64,000 bases of DNA, from contig NC_080583.1 in the NCBI RefSeq assembly GCF_029962835.1, forward strand, positions 1,550,001 through 1,614,000, written 5' to 3'. Shown here one piece after another: positions 1-10,252 of the stretch; position 1 is the first letter of the stretch; every line of letters starts with the position of its first letter. The DNA comes from Magnolia sinica. Taxonomy: Eukaryota; Streptophyta; Magnoliopsida; Magnoliales; Magnoliaceae. Below the pieces are notes generated by a model. That model ran no database searches, was not told the origin of the DNA, and saw only the letters and a list, made by a program, of their open reading frames with translations. Made by a program: the position numbers and the translations under genes.

Positions 1-297
1 TTTCTTAAACATCCAGTACATATTTCTCTAATTTAACAATCATAGACTCCAAGATCCAAACTTTCCTCAAACCCATTTTCCTTACAAAAAGCTGTAAAAA
101 CTAAAAAATCACACCTCTATTTCAAACAATCAATGGTATTACCATTCAAAAATAAATAAATAAAAGAAATGGGTATTTCTCTAAATTAAGCAATGCATGA
201 TGTTCTATCATTATTCCACCATAAAGACTCCAGAGTCTCAACTCCACTGCACTTCTTCTCTATCTAATCACTCCTTTTTTGTCTGATCTTATTACAG
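1..297 (+). other. Intron (partial) of the BES1/BZR1-family gene
   Basis: AT-rich sequence ending in a pyrimidine-rich stretch and the acceptor TTATTACAG directly before the coding exon. The donor lies outside the window. No other feature is visible. Confidence 0.75.
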
Positions 298-1026
298 GGA
301 TGCAAGCCTCCACCATCTGAAATGGCTGGGACATCAACCAACATAAGCCCATGCTCCTCCCACCAGCCCAGCCCACCGTCTTCTTCCTTCCCAAGTCCAG
401 CCCCTTCCTACCACGCCAGCCCATCACACTCCTCCTTCCCAAGCCCGTCCCACTTCGATGCTAACGCCTCCTCCTACCTCCTCCCCTTCCTCCGCAACCT
501 AGCTGCCATCCCCTCCTCCCTCCCGCCTCTCCGCATCTCGAACAGTGCTCCTGTCACACCTCCACTCTCCTCCCCAACCTCCAGAGGCCCCAAGCTAAAA
601 CCTGACTGGGAATCACTCTCCAATGGTTCAATGGCCGCCTTCCGCCACCCCATATTCGCCGCGTCTGCCCCCTCGAGCCCGACTCGCCGCCACCACATCG
701 GCCCTGCGACAATTCCCGAGTGCGATGAATCCGACGCCTCCACCGTTGATTCAGGGCGATGGGTCAGCTTCCAGATGGTTCATCCCACCGCGGCTGTTAC
801 CCCATCTTCACCCACGTTCAATCTCATCAAACCCATCACCCAGAACTCCCCACCGGAGCCCCTCCCTGCAGGAGGTATTGGGTGGGGTCCTGCGGTGGAG
901 AGAGGGCGGGGTTCGGAGTTTGCATTCGAGAGCGGGCGAGTGAAGGCTTGGGAGGGGGAGAGGATCCACGAGATGGGCGTGGAGGATTTGGAGCTGACGC
1001 TTGGGAGTGGGAAGCAACGGAGCTAG
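298..1026 (+). CDS. BES1/BZR1-family transcription factor, last exon (partial gene)
   Basis: Brassinosteroid-signalling transcription factors of this family bind E-box/BRRE promoter elements with an N-terminal bHLH-like domain and are inactivated by GSK3-like kinase phosphorylation. The window holds only the final exon. It starts after the acceptor TTATTACAG (ending 297), and the frame opens [13 protein letters not shown], the usual family junction just after the DNA-binding exon, so the ATG at 322 is internal. The exon encodes 242 residues. A long Ser/Pro-rich stretch contains many S/T-x3-S/T spacings typical of GSK3 sites. A conserved block [20 protein letters not shown] follows, and near the C-terminus lies the LELTLG motif, an LxLxL EAR repressor motif that recruits TOPLESS-type corepressors. 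The stop is TAG at 1024-1026. The block resembles BEH-type homologues more than BZR1 itself, but I cannot assign a paralogue. Whether the gene is intact depends on sequence outside the window. Confidence 0.93.
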   Translation, partial: GCKPPPSEMAGTSTNISPCSSHQPSPPSSSFPSPAPSYHASPSHSSFPSPSHFDANASSYLLPFLRNLAAIPSSLPPLRISNSAPVTPPLSSPTSRGPKLKPDWESLSNGSMAAFRHPIFAASAPSSPTRRHHIGPATIPECDESDASTVDSGRWVSFQMVHPTAAVTPSSPTFNLIKPITQNSPPEPLPAGGIGWGPAVERGRGSEFAFESGRVKAWEGERIHEMGVEDLELTLGSGKQRS

Positions 1027-4000
1027 CTTCGCCAGTTGGAATTACGTCCGCCTCCCTCTGGATGACCAGCGTCGAGTTTCTCTCTCAACCGTTGATCTGA
1101 TGTACGACCCACTGGCTACAATCTCTCATTCATGAACATTGGGGCCTTGTTTTTTACATCTCTGATGCATGCATGCATTGGGAGTTATAGTCTCCCTGTC
1201 ATTTCTTTTGGGTTTCTTGAATTATGATTTTTGAGCAGCTTCCTCAAATGGGTTGGTAGTTGTCATCTTCACCAGGTGAGGTTTTGCTGTTGGGTTTGTA
1301 TATGATCCTCCTATGAAGAGTGGGGGTTTATTTTTTTCTCTTTTCCTTTCCATTCTCTTAGGAAATTTTATGTTTTTTTTTTTTTTTTTTAATTTTCTTT
1401 CTTTTGAACATTGGACCCTGTTTGGGTTTTGTTCTTGGGATGTTTTCAGCTCCAAGTGTAGAAATGCATGTTCTTTTCTAGACTGGAATTTATTGAGTTT
1501 TTTGCTAGGCAAGAAATGGGGAGAAATGCCTTTGGGTTGGGTCCATTGTACTGTATTAGTTCAGACTCTCGTGGGTTGGAACCCTTACTCGAACTCTGAC
1601 TCGCTCTCTTTGGTGAAAGATAGAGAGGGCTCTCAATCATCACTCACTGGACCCTTTTTGGGGCCTTTTCTTGAGATGTCTTGATCAGTTTCAAATGCTG
1701 AAAACCACGTGTTTACTAATGTATTGGTTTGCAGATAGGGGGGCCCATGTTTTAATGATCCATGCATTTGATCTGATTTGCTCCGGGGCAGGTAGGGAAC
1801 ATGTTTAAGTTCTTTGATTGGAAAATCCTAGCCATCTAAATGTCTGGCCCTTGTTCCACTGAATGTGGACTTTTTTCCTTTTTCTCTCAACTGTTTCCAT
1901 GTGTAGGCCACTGATTGGAGGATTAGGGTTGTTATCCAATTTGGAAGATTTTTTTTTAGGCCAATCCCTATTCACGGAGAGGGATCTCATTATTTCAGCA
2001 GTTTTGGTCATTGAAGTGGGTCCCACTTTCTTTCTGGTTCTTTTGCTCTCTTGTGAAGGAAAACAGAATTAAAATAGTATGAAATTTAGAGGGATAAATT
2101 TTATTGATTTATAGGCAGTATAAGAAATTTTAGTTAAGGGTGCGTTTGGGTGCTATAAATATCATAGTATTTTGTCTGATACTTTGCAGCAGACAAAATA
2201 CCACCAAATTTCATAATATTTGGTGCAACCAAACACACCCCCCAAAAACAAAAAATTGGTCTAGTTGATGTACGGTTAATAGTGAATTCCTCTAATTGCA
2301 AAGTAATTAAGATTCTTATGACGTGGCTACGTTTGGTAAAAATATATGAAGGAAAAAGGTAAATAGATTCTAGGGTTTTGGAATGGTTGAAGTCCTTTTC
2401 TTGGTTGGTCGTTGCCGGTTGGATTGGGTTCTTTTTGACTCTTAACCAGAGGACAGGCTCTCTCTCTCTCTTTCTGCCATGTTGGGTCAAAGAGCATGGA
2501 GGTGGGTGAGGCCCCTTGCCATGTGAGATGTGTCTTTGATGCATGTGACATCTCCCTGCTTGATGTGGTCATCCACCCAACATTTTTAATGACCATGACC
2601 CCTTTTGGTAATTGGGTCAGTCAAAATGACCAAACTGCCCATGGACGAATTTCTTCCTCCCCAAGCTATGAAAAAGATTAATAATCTACTGGGCTATTTC
2701 CATGCACCTAGTTGCATTTGGACTGGCTGTTACCGACACGATCTATCTGGACTGTTTGTTGGGTTGAGTCTACTCCAAAATTACGCAACAATCAATCGAA
2801 AGCATCGACAGCTGGATCAATCTTTTTGCAAACGATCTTGTCCATCCATCATTCCATGCCACAGACTTTACGGTTTAAATCATCAGATCAGTGTGATTTT
2901 CTCAAGAAGAATGTCTATTAAGGGTCCAATGGATCTAATGGACGGTCTAGATATGTGATGTGGATGCCAACAAGTCCAAACAAAATTAAGTGCATTGAGA
3001 TGTTTCATACCCTTAACCTGCTAGATTGTCTCATGAAAATATCTTTTTACTCAATAATGTATTTTTCCTCTGGTAAAATAAGAGGGGTTCCAATGGCAGG
3101 CGTTTGGAAGTACTGAAACTGTGATTTAAGGCATTGCGTTTGGGCAGAAATGGAAAGTGGGATCTGCATTGGTTGGGATAACCCTTTTCCATGACTCATT
3201 TCCACTCTCACAAGTTTGAAATGTGTAACAAAACCGATTTACGGCAGTCTCCGTTTGGGAAGAAATGGAAAGTAGAATCTGCATTGGGTTGGATGAGCTA
3301 TCCCCTTCCCAAGAAACTCATTTTGAGTCTCAGTAGATTGAAATGAGTAACGGTCTGCTTGTTTCTTGCCTGCTCCAACAGCTCATCCAGCCTAACTTAA
3401 GAGTTTTTCAACCAACCCACAGAGCCATTGCTTTGAAGGCATTGGTACTCAATATACATGTGACATGGATTTTGCAATTCCATACCAGTCTACCAAACAA
3501 AAGAAAAAATAAGAAAGAAAAGAGATGAAATACGAATGCGACGTCAATGGGTGTTTGGTACTTGATATCCATGTAACTTGGACACATATCGGTGTCACTG
3601 ACCCTAGAAAACCCAACATGGTCACGTGTTTGTACAGCTATGATAATATTGAAAAAATAGATTATGTAAAAGCAATCTTTATAGAATTATGTTGAAGTTA
3701 TTTAATTAGGGTGCAACTAATAATGGGGAAGGGGGGGGAAAAAATAAATACAAAATTACAGTTTCATCACAATGCTAGCTTGCTGAGTAAATGCATGACT
3801 TGCAAGATTTTACCTTGTTACTTGTCATGGCCCACCTCGGTTGTACCCTAATAACCACTCAGATCAGTGACCCATGGTGATTCAGATAGATACGGTAACA
3901 CAACGGAAGGTTGTTCAAGTGGGATCCCTTTCCATTCCAAACCCTGATCTGGGCAACCTCAAGCTTGCTTGAAATTGGCCGGGTGAATAAAGAGGGGCAG

Positions 4001-4552
4001 CCGCATGCATCCCATCTGCTTCAAGGGGCAATGAGGTAACCAAACAGACCAATGAGAAACCCACCATCAACGTCATTCATCATCCATCTAAGCCCATGAT
4101 AAACCCACAATCATTTTATAATTCGACAAAGGGAGAAACTAAGGTAAGATAAAAACGATACTGAATTACGTATGGATATGAAAATCAGTGAATAATGTGA
4201 AAGATTACACCTAAGGAAACATTATTTAGGATCAGATGATACAGAACAGCATGAGAAATGATTCCAGAGAGTTGTCTCTATGGAAGATCTGCACATCTCA
4301 ACTCACAGTCCATGGATGAGCAGGATTTGAGCCAGATCTGAAACTTGAAATTCAGATTATTTTTTTCTGTTTATTATTTTTTATGGCTCCAGCTCAAAAT
4401 CTTGCACATCCGACAGTGATGGATTAAGATGCATGAATTTTTCCATAGAATTGCCAAAGTAGAATCATCTCCCAGGAGAACTAAGGAACTACACATCTTT
4501 TACATTAGAGTGTGGGTTGCCAGATGTGGCGGTGGAAATGGCAACCCATCAG
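1027..4552. other. 3' flank and intergenic space between the BES1/BZR1-type gene and the glycosylase gene
   Basis: No coding sequence is recognisable. The first few hundred bases should include the 3' UTR of the upstream gene. A poly-T tract lies at about 1374-1391 and a hairpin MITE at 2138-2240. A direct repeat of about 110 bp occurs at roughly 3127-3240 and 3241-3350; both units carry a shared AGAAATGGAAAGT and ATCTGCATTGG. Convergent transcription is expected because the next gene runs leftward. Confidence 0.6.
2138..2240. mobile_element. Short hairpin MITE
   Basis: The ends are inverted: GGGTGCGTTTGG at the left and CCAAACACACCC at the right. The middle contains a second inverted pair, GTATTTTGTCTG and CAGACAAAATAC, so the whole 103 bp can fold on itself. 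The termini resemble PIF/Harbinger (Tourist-like) MITEs, but I see no clear target duplication. Related end sequences (GTGTGTTTGGTTGCACCAAATATCAT) recur at about 24119 and 32731, and similar ones near 8131. Confidence 0.6.
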
Positions 4553-4891
4553 TCATGCTTGTAGCAGGCATGTCTGCTCCATCGTTTTTGATAGCTTTTC
4601 CATCTCCTCAACTTTGGTTTCACAATCTATTTTGACATTCATATTGCTGCAATCTTTATATCTGAAACAGCTAGAAAGATGGTCGTTGACGATCCCTGCA
4701 GCTTGCATGAATGAATAGACAATGGTTGGCCCGACGCAGCGGAAGCCTCTTTGCATCATGTCCTTGCTTATGGCTTCAGCTTTTGGCGTCTTGACAGGCA
4801 CTTGACGTGCGTACCGGAATCCATTTACGACAGGCTTGTGATTCACAAATCTCCAACAGTAGTTGCTGAAGGATCCAAAGTCCTCTGCAAC
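4553..4891 (-). CDS. DNA-3-methyladenine glycosylase I family, exon 4 (C-terminal)
   Basis: This exon encodes residues 222-333 and the stop. On the minus strand the acceptor GTATAG precedes GTTGCAGAG in phase 0, giving VAEDFGSF. The family motif FRYARQVPVKTPKAEAISKD is followed by RGFRCVGPTIVYSFMQAAG, part of the helix-hairpin-helix fold that holds the damaged DNA. Next comes NDHLSSC, in which His292 and Cys296 match the second half of the Tag zinc site. The tail after residue 302 is hydrophilic with no recognised domain. The exon is separated from exon 3 by a 4.5-kb repeat-bearing intron. Confidence 0.93.
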   Translation of the reverse strand, partial: VAEDFGSFSNYCWRFVNHKPVVNGFRYARQVPVKTPKAEAISKDMMQRGFRCVGPTIVYSFMQAAGIVNDHLSSCFRYKDCSNMNVKIDCETKVEEMEKLSKTMEQTCLLQA

Positions 4892-7088
4892 CTATACAAA
4901 GGAAGAGCAACTTAAAATGGATCCATTCAATATCTTAATTAGAAAATAAATTTTATTTTTATTATAAAGGACCGCACTGCTAACACTTGTGGCACATGAG
5001 CTTCTCTATTAGATGGAGACATTTTCATGACAGCTGGGTGGGAGCAGAATGACAGAAAAATACTGATTTAGATAAGCAAATCAAGGACTTGAAATTACAT
5101 ATTGACGGCCACATATTGACAGAGATGTAATCAGTAAAGATTCATTGTTGAAAAGATATGCTAGCAAAGTGTCATTATGATGATGACGACTGCAGTATTT
5201 TTTTAAATATTTATAGAATCGGTAAAGATTCTAATTTGTTGAAAAATACATGACAGCAATGTTATGATGACGACAATGAAGAATGCTGATCGTGCATGAA
5301 TTCCAATGAGATGGGGCAATATGTACCTGATCCAGAAATCTCACCAAATGCGCTCCACCATATGGGCCATGTTACAAAATTCAGCTTAATCAGGTGAATA
5401 TAACCGCTCCATCCAAACAAGACAAGGATGGAAGTTGGTTATCTTTTTCCTCAGATCAAGCAGTTGGGATAATCTGGCCACATTGTAGGCCATGACTCAT
5501 GTATGATGGGATTATCAGGTGAGCAATCAGCATCTGAACGGGGCCAAAAATGGATGCTGGTCATCTTTTTTTTTTTTCCCCCAGAGCAAGCAGTTAGGAA
5601 ATTGGGATCATTTGACCATGTTGTGGGCCATGACTCATATATGATGGGCATGTCAGTTGATTGACAGGATCTTAAACACGTTCTCACGCAAAGTCGTGTG
5701 AATTGTCAAAACATGTGCAAGGTTAACACCAAACGCATACTGCTAAGTGGCAAATCTACATCACACATGGTTTAAAGACATGGACAAGTCCAATACGATT
5801 CGTCCAAGTCAACTTGGATTTGGTACCCAATCAGGTTTGATACCAGACCCAACTCAGGCGAGTCGTTGGGTGAGTCATGACTCGACTCAGGACTGGACGA
5901 GTTGATCTGAGTCTCCTTGTCTTTTAACCATGGCATCAAAGCACTATTGCAATCAGACAATTAATCTTGGACAGCAATGAGTTTATTTTCTTGATTTTCC
6001 TGTATTTTTATTGTAATTATTTTTAATTGGGTCGAATTTGAGACCCTGTAGACTTTTGATGTCTCACGAGGCAGAAGTTGATGCATGCTGAGATATATTC
6101 TGAACAAAAGGAACCATCATCAGTACAGTTTCTGGATCATGCATAGGTGACCAGCTGATGCATTATCAGCATCTGCAAACTTACAACTTTTCAACAAAAG
6201 GAAAAAAAAGTTCATAGGTTATCTGCAGTGGTTTATGAACAATAAAATTATTGCAGATCCACTGTCCTACTCATCAAAACCCACCTTCCCAACAAATCCA
6301 ATTGTTTCACAAGATTGTGGTGGTAGATCAATGGCTGGTTTCGATGTGCCCAAGAATGAGTGGTGCAGAATGCAGCGTAGCCCATGCAGATTTTTGCAGG
6401 AACTGGAACTGTTTGGAACATCTTACAAAATAGGGATCAATTGATGTGCTAAATGCTCTCATCCATAAAATCTGCCCCAGGACGGGAATGGTAATGGATC
6501 AGACCCCATCATCATCCCATTCTCACATGGGGCAGTGGACACATGCTCTCATCCACTTTTTTGGGACATTACAAACACCCCCAAACTTGTGCATTTGAAA
6601 TATTACATGTGGGGTCATACAGGGTACATGAGTGTGGGAAGACCGTCACAAAAGAGAACAAAAATGTTGAAGCATGCAATTGGATGACTGAGACTACTAA
6701 CTGGGAAGTTTTGCCTAATCCATGTGAAGTATATAAAAAGAAGAATATTATGACCTTGAGTTGCAAGGGATGATGAATGCTGAGTCAGGGTTGTAGATAG
6801 AACTGAAGTTGCATCAGAGGATTGCAAACTACACCCTAAGACATCATTTTGGATAGAAAGGCAGATAATTGGTTGAGACCAATATCATAATCATCACTTG
6901 TGATATCTAGATGCATAATAATAATTTTATTTTATTTTTTATTTTTAAAAAAACGAGGCAGAGAACAGAGGCAACAAGGAAACCTAGAAAAGCTTCCATA
7001 CAGTGTGCTGGATACCAGGAAGATTTGAGTGTAGCAATTACCACCGAAAGGCACATCACCAGATTGCAGCAAGAAGTTATATAAAGAT

Positions 7089-8612
7089 CAGTGTTTTAAA
7101 TAGCTATGCTATGTAGCATGTAGCTCATTCTATGTAGTGTAGCTTAGCCTTAATGCCACACAATTCATGAAAATAGCTTAAGTTGCATGTAGTCTACACT
7201 ACATGATTAATTTGCATACGCTACATGCTACATAGACTATGCTACACACTATGCGGCTCACGTTACAAGTAATTGTTCACTACAACATTAAAATCAATTA
7301 ATGTTGATGCAGAACAATTAACCACTTGCTCTAAATGCTCGAACTATTAGAGTATGGCAAATTAATCCCTTTATCTTATAGCCTAGGCCCCACATCTCAT
7401 GGGTTAGGACCTCGGCTGAACCCCCCTCATGGGCTCGTGGGCCCCAAATCACATGGGCTACCCACCCTGAGTGTGTCCCCGCATCCCACGGGCTACCCTA
7501 CTCGAGCTTGGTGTGAAATGCCCCTGCATTAATCACCCCTGGTGCGGAGTCTCTAACACGAGACCTCTCCCGTGGGCCCCAAATTACATGGGTCACCCAC
7601 CCCGAGTGTGTCTCCGCATCCCACGGGCTACCCCACTCGAGCTCGGTGTGAAAAAATGCCCCTGCATTAATCACCCCCAGTGAGGAGTCTCGAACACGAG
7701 ACCTCCCGCTCCAATACCAATTTGATGCAAGACAATTAACCACTTACTCTAAAAGCTCGAACTGTTAGGCCCAGGCCCCACATCTCATGGGTTAGGACCT
7801 CGACCGAACCCCCCTTGTGGGCCCCAAATCACATGAGTACCGCCTTACACGGGCCGCCCACCCCGAGTGTATCCCCTCATCCCACAGGCTACCCCACTCG
7901 AGCCCGGTGTGAAATGTGCATTAATCACCCCAGGTGAGAAGTTTCGAACACGAGACTTTCCCTGTGGGCCCCGCCCACCCCGAGTGTGCCCCTCTATCCC
8001 ATAGGTGACCCCACTCGAGCCCGGTGTGAAAATACCCCTGCATTAAATGTTTTCAATGATTTGTTACTTTTTTAAAATTTTGAATACAAGTAATAGTATT
8101 AAATTGGTTTTTTTCTTTCTTTATCTTTATGTCGTGTTTGGTTGCACCAAATATCATGAACATTTTATTAAATTTCATTATTAATCAAATCTAATTTAGT
8201 GTAGAATGTCATGAAATTGGTGCAAACAAGCGCAACCTTGATTAAAAATCTACAAGTAGTGTGTAGCTCACGCTACATGCTACTGTTACTGTTAATTTTC
8301 AATGATTTATTACATTTTTCTATTTTCAATATAAGTAACAGTATTGAATTGGTTTCTTGTTCTTTTTATACCTTTATACTTAATCATTGCCCCTTCTTGT
8401 TACTTTAGGTTGCTTTTGATTGCACCAAATATTATGAAAATTTTGTTAAATTTCATTATTAATCAATCTAATTTGGTGCAGAATTTCATGAAATTGGTAC
8501 AAACAAGCGCAACCTTGATTAAAAATCTAGAAGTAGTGTGTAGCGTAGCTTATGCCTCATGCTTTAGAGGGGTGAATGCTACACTACAAACTATTTGCTA
8601 TTTAAAACACTG
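7089..8612. mobile_element. Non-autonomous hAT-type transposon with exact 8-bp target duplication
   Basis: Terminal inverted repeats CAGTGTTTTAAATAGC (left) and GCTATTTAAAACACTG (right) enclose 1524 bp. The flanks are an identical 8-bp duplication, ATAAAGAT, at 7081-7088 and 8613-8620. An 8-bp duplication and CAGTG termini are hallmarks of the hAT superfamily. No transposase reading frame is present. The interior carries reiterated GC-richer sequence with retroelement-like motifs (see 7306-8045) and two TGCACCAAATAT repeats near 8144 and 8422. The element sits wholly within intron 3 of the glycosylase gene. Confidence 0.88.
7306..8045 (-). repeat. Reiterated TRIM-like array inside the hAT element
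   Basis: Two blocks starting TGCAGAACAATTAACC (7306) and TGCAAGACAATTAACC (7724) continue with nearly the same sequence, including CCCCACATCTCATGGGTTAG. A shorter motif around ACTCGAGC..GGTGTGAAA..CCCCTGCATTAA occurs four times. On the minus strand the block end TTGCATCA is followed by AATTGGTATTGGAGC. This resembles an LTR end followed by an initiator-Met tRNA primer site with changes, which suggests a small LTR element (TRIM type) that recombined into a partial tandem array. No coding sequence is seen. Confidence 0.4.
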
Positions 8613-9438
8613 ATAAAGATTTATTAAAAAAAAAAAACTTTTGGTGGGTTTATAATGGTGTATGAATCATAGTTCTAAAACTCAGTGACGCGACTCAAAA
8701 CTCGGCTGAGTCAACTTGGCTCAACAAGATTTCGAGTTGAGGCACTACAAAACTCGCTGAAGAGCTGGACATGATTCTGACTCAGCAAGATTCATTGAGT
8801 CGACTGGCCAACTTGGTCGACTCGACATGACTTGGCATGACTCGATCCGAGTCACTTGCTGATTGATAGGCTTTTTAATAATAAAAGAAGTCGATGCTAG
8901 GAGCAAGACTCAGGCACAGGACCTCTAAAATGAGAGCAACAAGCATTAATACCAACCTGCCATGTATTGTATATTTGCCTATTTAGCCAATTTTTATCAA
9001 TTTCAAAAGTTCTTTACTAAATACACTGAATCAATTCAAGTTGAATTTTCATCTTCAAAAAAAGAAAAAATTCAAGTTGAGTTTTCAGGTTTTTGAACTA
9101 TACCTGAAAATTGAGTGCTTTGGGTCATTTCTTAAACAGCTGACCAAAGTTTTGCTGCAACTGGTGATGTATCTTGCTGTAGTATCTTGAAAAATAGTCA
9201 TTTAAATACACTTTCAGCAAAACCGGTGAGCATTTTCAGTTGCTTAAAATTGAATATGTTATAGGAAGTAGCAACTCCCAATGAAAGTCTGGAACTTCTC
9301 TATCTAAAAGAATGGGTACCATGATACCATCACTTGAAAAGTCTCCTTGAACAAATACTAGAAATATGTAATTCAAAACTTCCCAAATTCTGCACTTTAA
9401 GGAGAAACTCATTGAACTCAGTTACTAGATATCTTTAC

Positions 9439-9577
9439 CTTAAGCACCTGCCTTGCATTCTCCACGACGGCACGCAACTTTTGTTCAGAGAGCAATGCAC
9501 CGCCACTTGCCTTCAATGACAGTTTCTTCTCACTGAATTTAGCAACGGATGCTGGGTCAAAGTTGTCAAACAGCTTC
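9439..9577 (-). CDS. DNA-3-methyladenine glycosylase I family, exon 3
   Basis: Encodes the end of Arg175 and residues 176-221 (139 bp). The acceptor CTACAG is followed by G, completing the split AGG codon, then KLFDNFDPASVAKFSEKK. The exon ends ENARQVLK in phase 0 before donor GTAAAG. It covers the middle helices of the family fold, including the LRAVVENAR block conserved in plant homologues. It is joined to exon 2 through an 85-bp intron at 9578-9662. Confidence 0.93.
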
Positions 9578-9662
9578 CTGTAGATAAGATCCATAAAATG
9601 ATATGTCAGACAAGAGCAGAGGAGAAACCTAAATTCAGAAGAGGCTCTAGAGACTAAAATAC

Positions 9663-9804
9663 CTAAAAGTGTCTCTCTTGTTAAGAATGGTCGGCCAGCT
9701 CAGTTCTGATAATGCTTCAGATAAAACAAGCAATTCAAATAACTTCCTGTCATCATGGACTGGAACTCCCCATTCTTCATCATGGAAAGAAGCATATAAT
9801 GGGT
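9663..9804 (-). CDS. DNA-3-methyladenine glycosylase I family, exon 2 (active-site region)
   Basis: This exon encodes residues 128-175 (142 bp). Acceptor TTGCAG precedes AC, which with the final G of exon 1 gives Asp128. The sequence DPLYASFHDEEWGVPVHDD is the family signature; His135 matches the zinc-binding His17 of E. coli Tag. LFELLVLSEALSELSWPTIL follows, with Trp164 at the place of the base-stacking Trp46 of Tag. The position of Tag Glu38 appears to be Ser156, as I recall for plant homologues generally. The exon ends in the split Arg codon before donor GTATTT. Confidence 0.94.
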
Positions 9805-10252
9805 CTGCAATGAAAACCACAAACACATCAAAAAATTAGACACTAACAGAAAAATCCACCATATTCTCAACAATCTCCCTCCTTCCCTCCCTCACACACA
9901 CACAAATACTGCTTAAGAGGGGTTGTGTCATGCAGTACAAATCGGAACAAATGAAACAATAAACCACCATGTAGTACAGCTGTTTGGTTTGGTTCAAGAG
10001 AATAGTGCATGATCTGATTAAATCAACAGTGTGTTTGCCTTCCAAAAATCAATAGAACCTTTTTGTTCCCCCACAGCTTTTCTCTTGATTCTTTTCCTCC
10101 TATCAACCTTTTCCTTCTTTCTCTTTCTTGCTCGATTGAGTATTGAAAGATTTCTTCTAGAAAGGGAGGGTGCTCTTTCCTAGTAAGGCCGTATATTGCG
10201 ATATCCTCTTTGGTCTTGTTTGATCATTCTCCCATCACCTGCCTCAAGAGCT

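Larger units (their letters stand above)
4892..9438 (-). other. Intron 3 of the glycosylase gene (4.5 kb)
   Basis: This intron lies between donor GTAAAG after AAG (exon 3) and acceptor GTATAG (exon 4), both in phase 0. It contains a complete 1.5-kb hAT-type element at 7089-8612. The remaining AT-rich sequence shows no coding signal. Around 8680-8870 there is low-complexity sequence built from repeated ACTCG/GAGTC words. Confidence 0.85.

Noticed and set aside
474-1100. Several overlapping reading frames on both strands of the BES1/BZR1-type exon
   Set aside because: They are shadows of the GC-richer coding exon; only the frame 298-1026 shows the family motifs.
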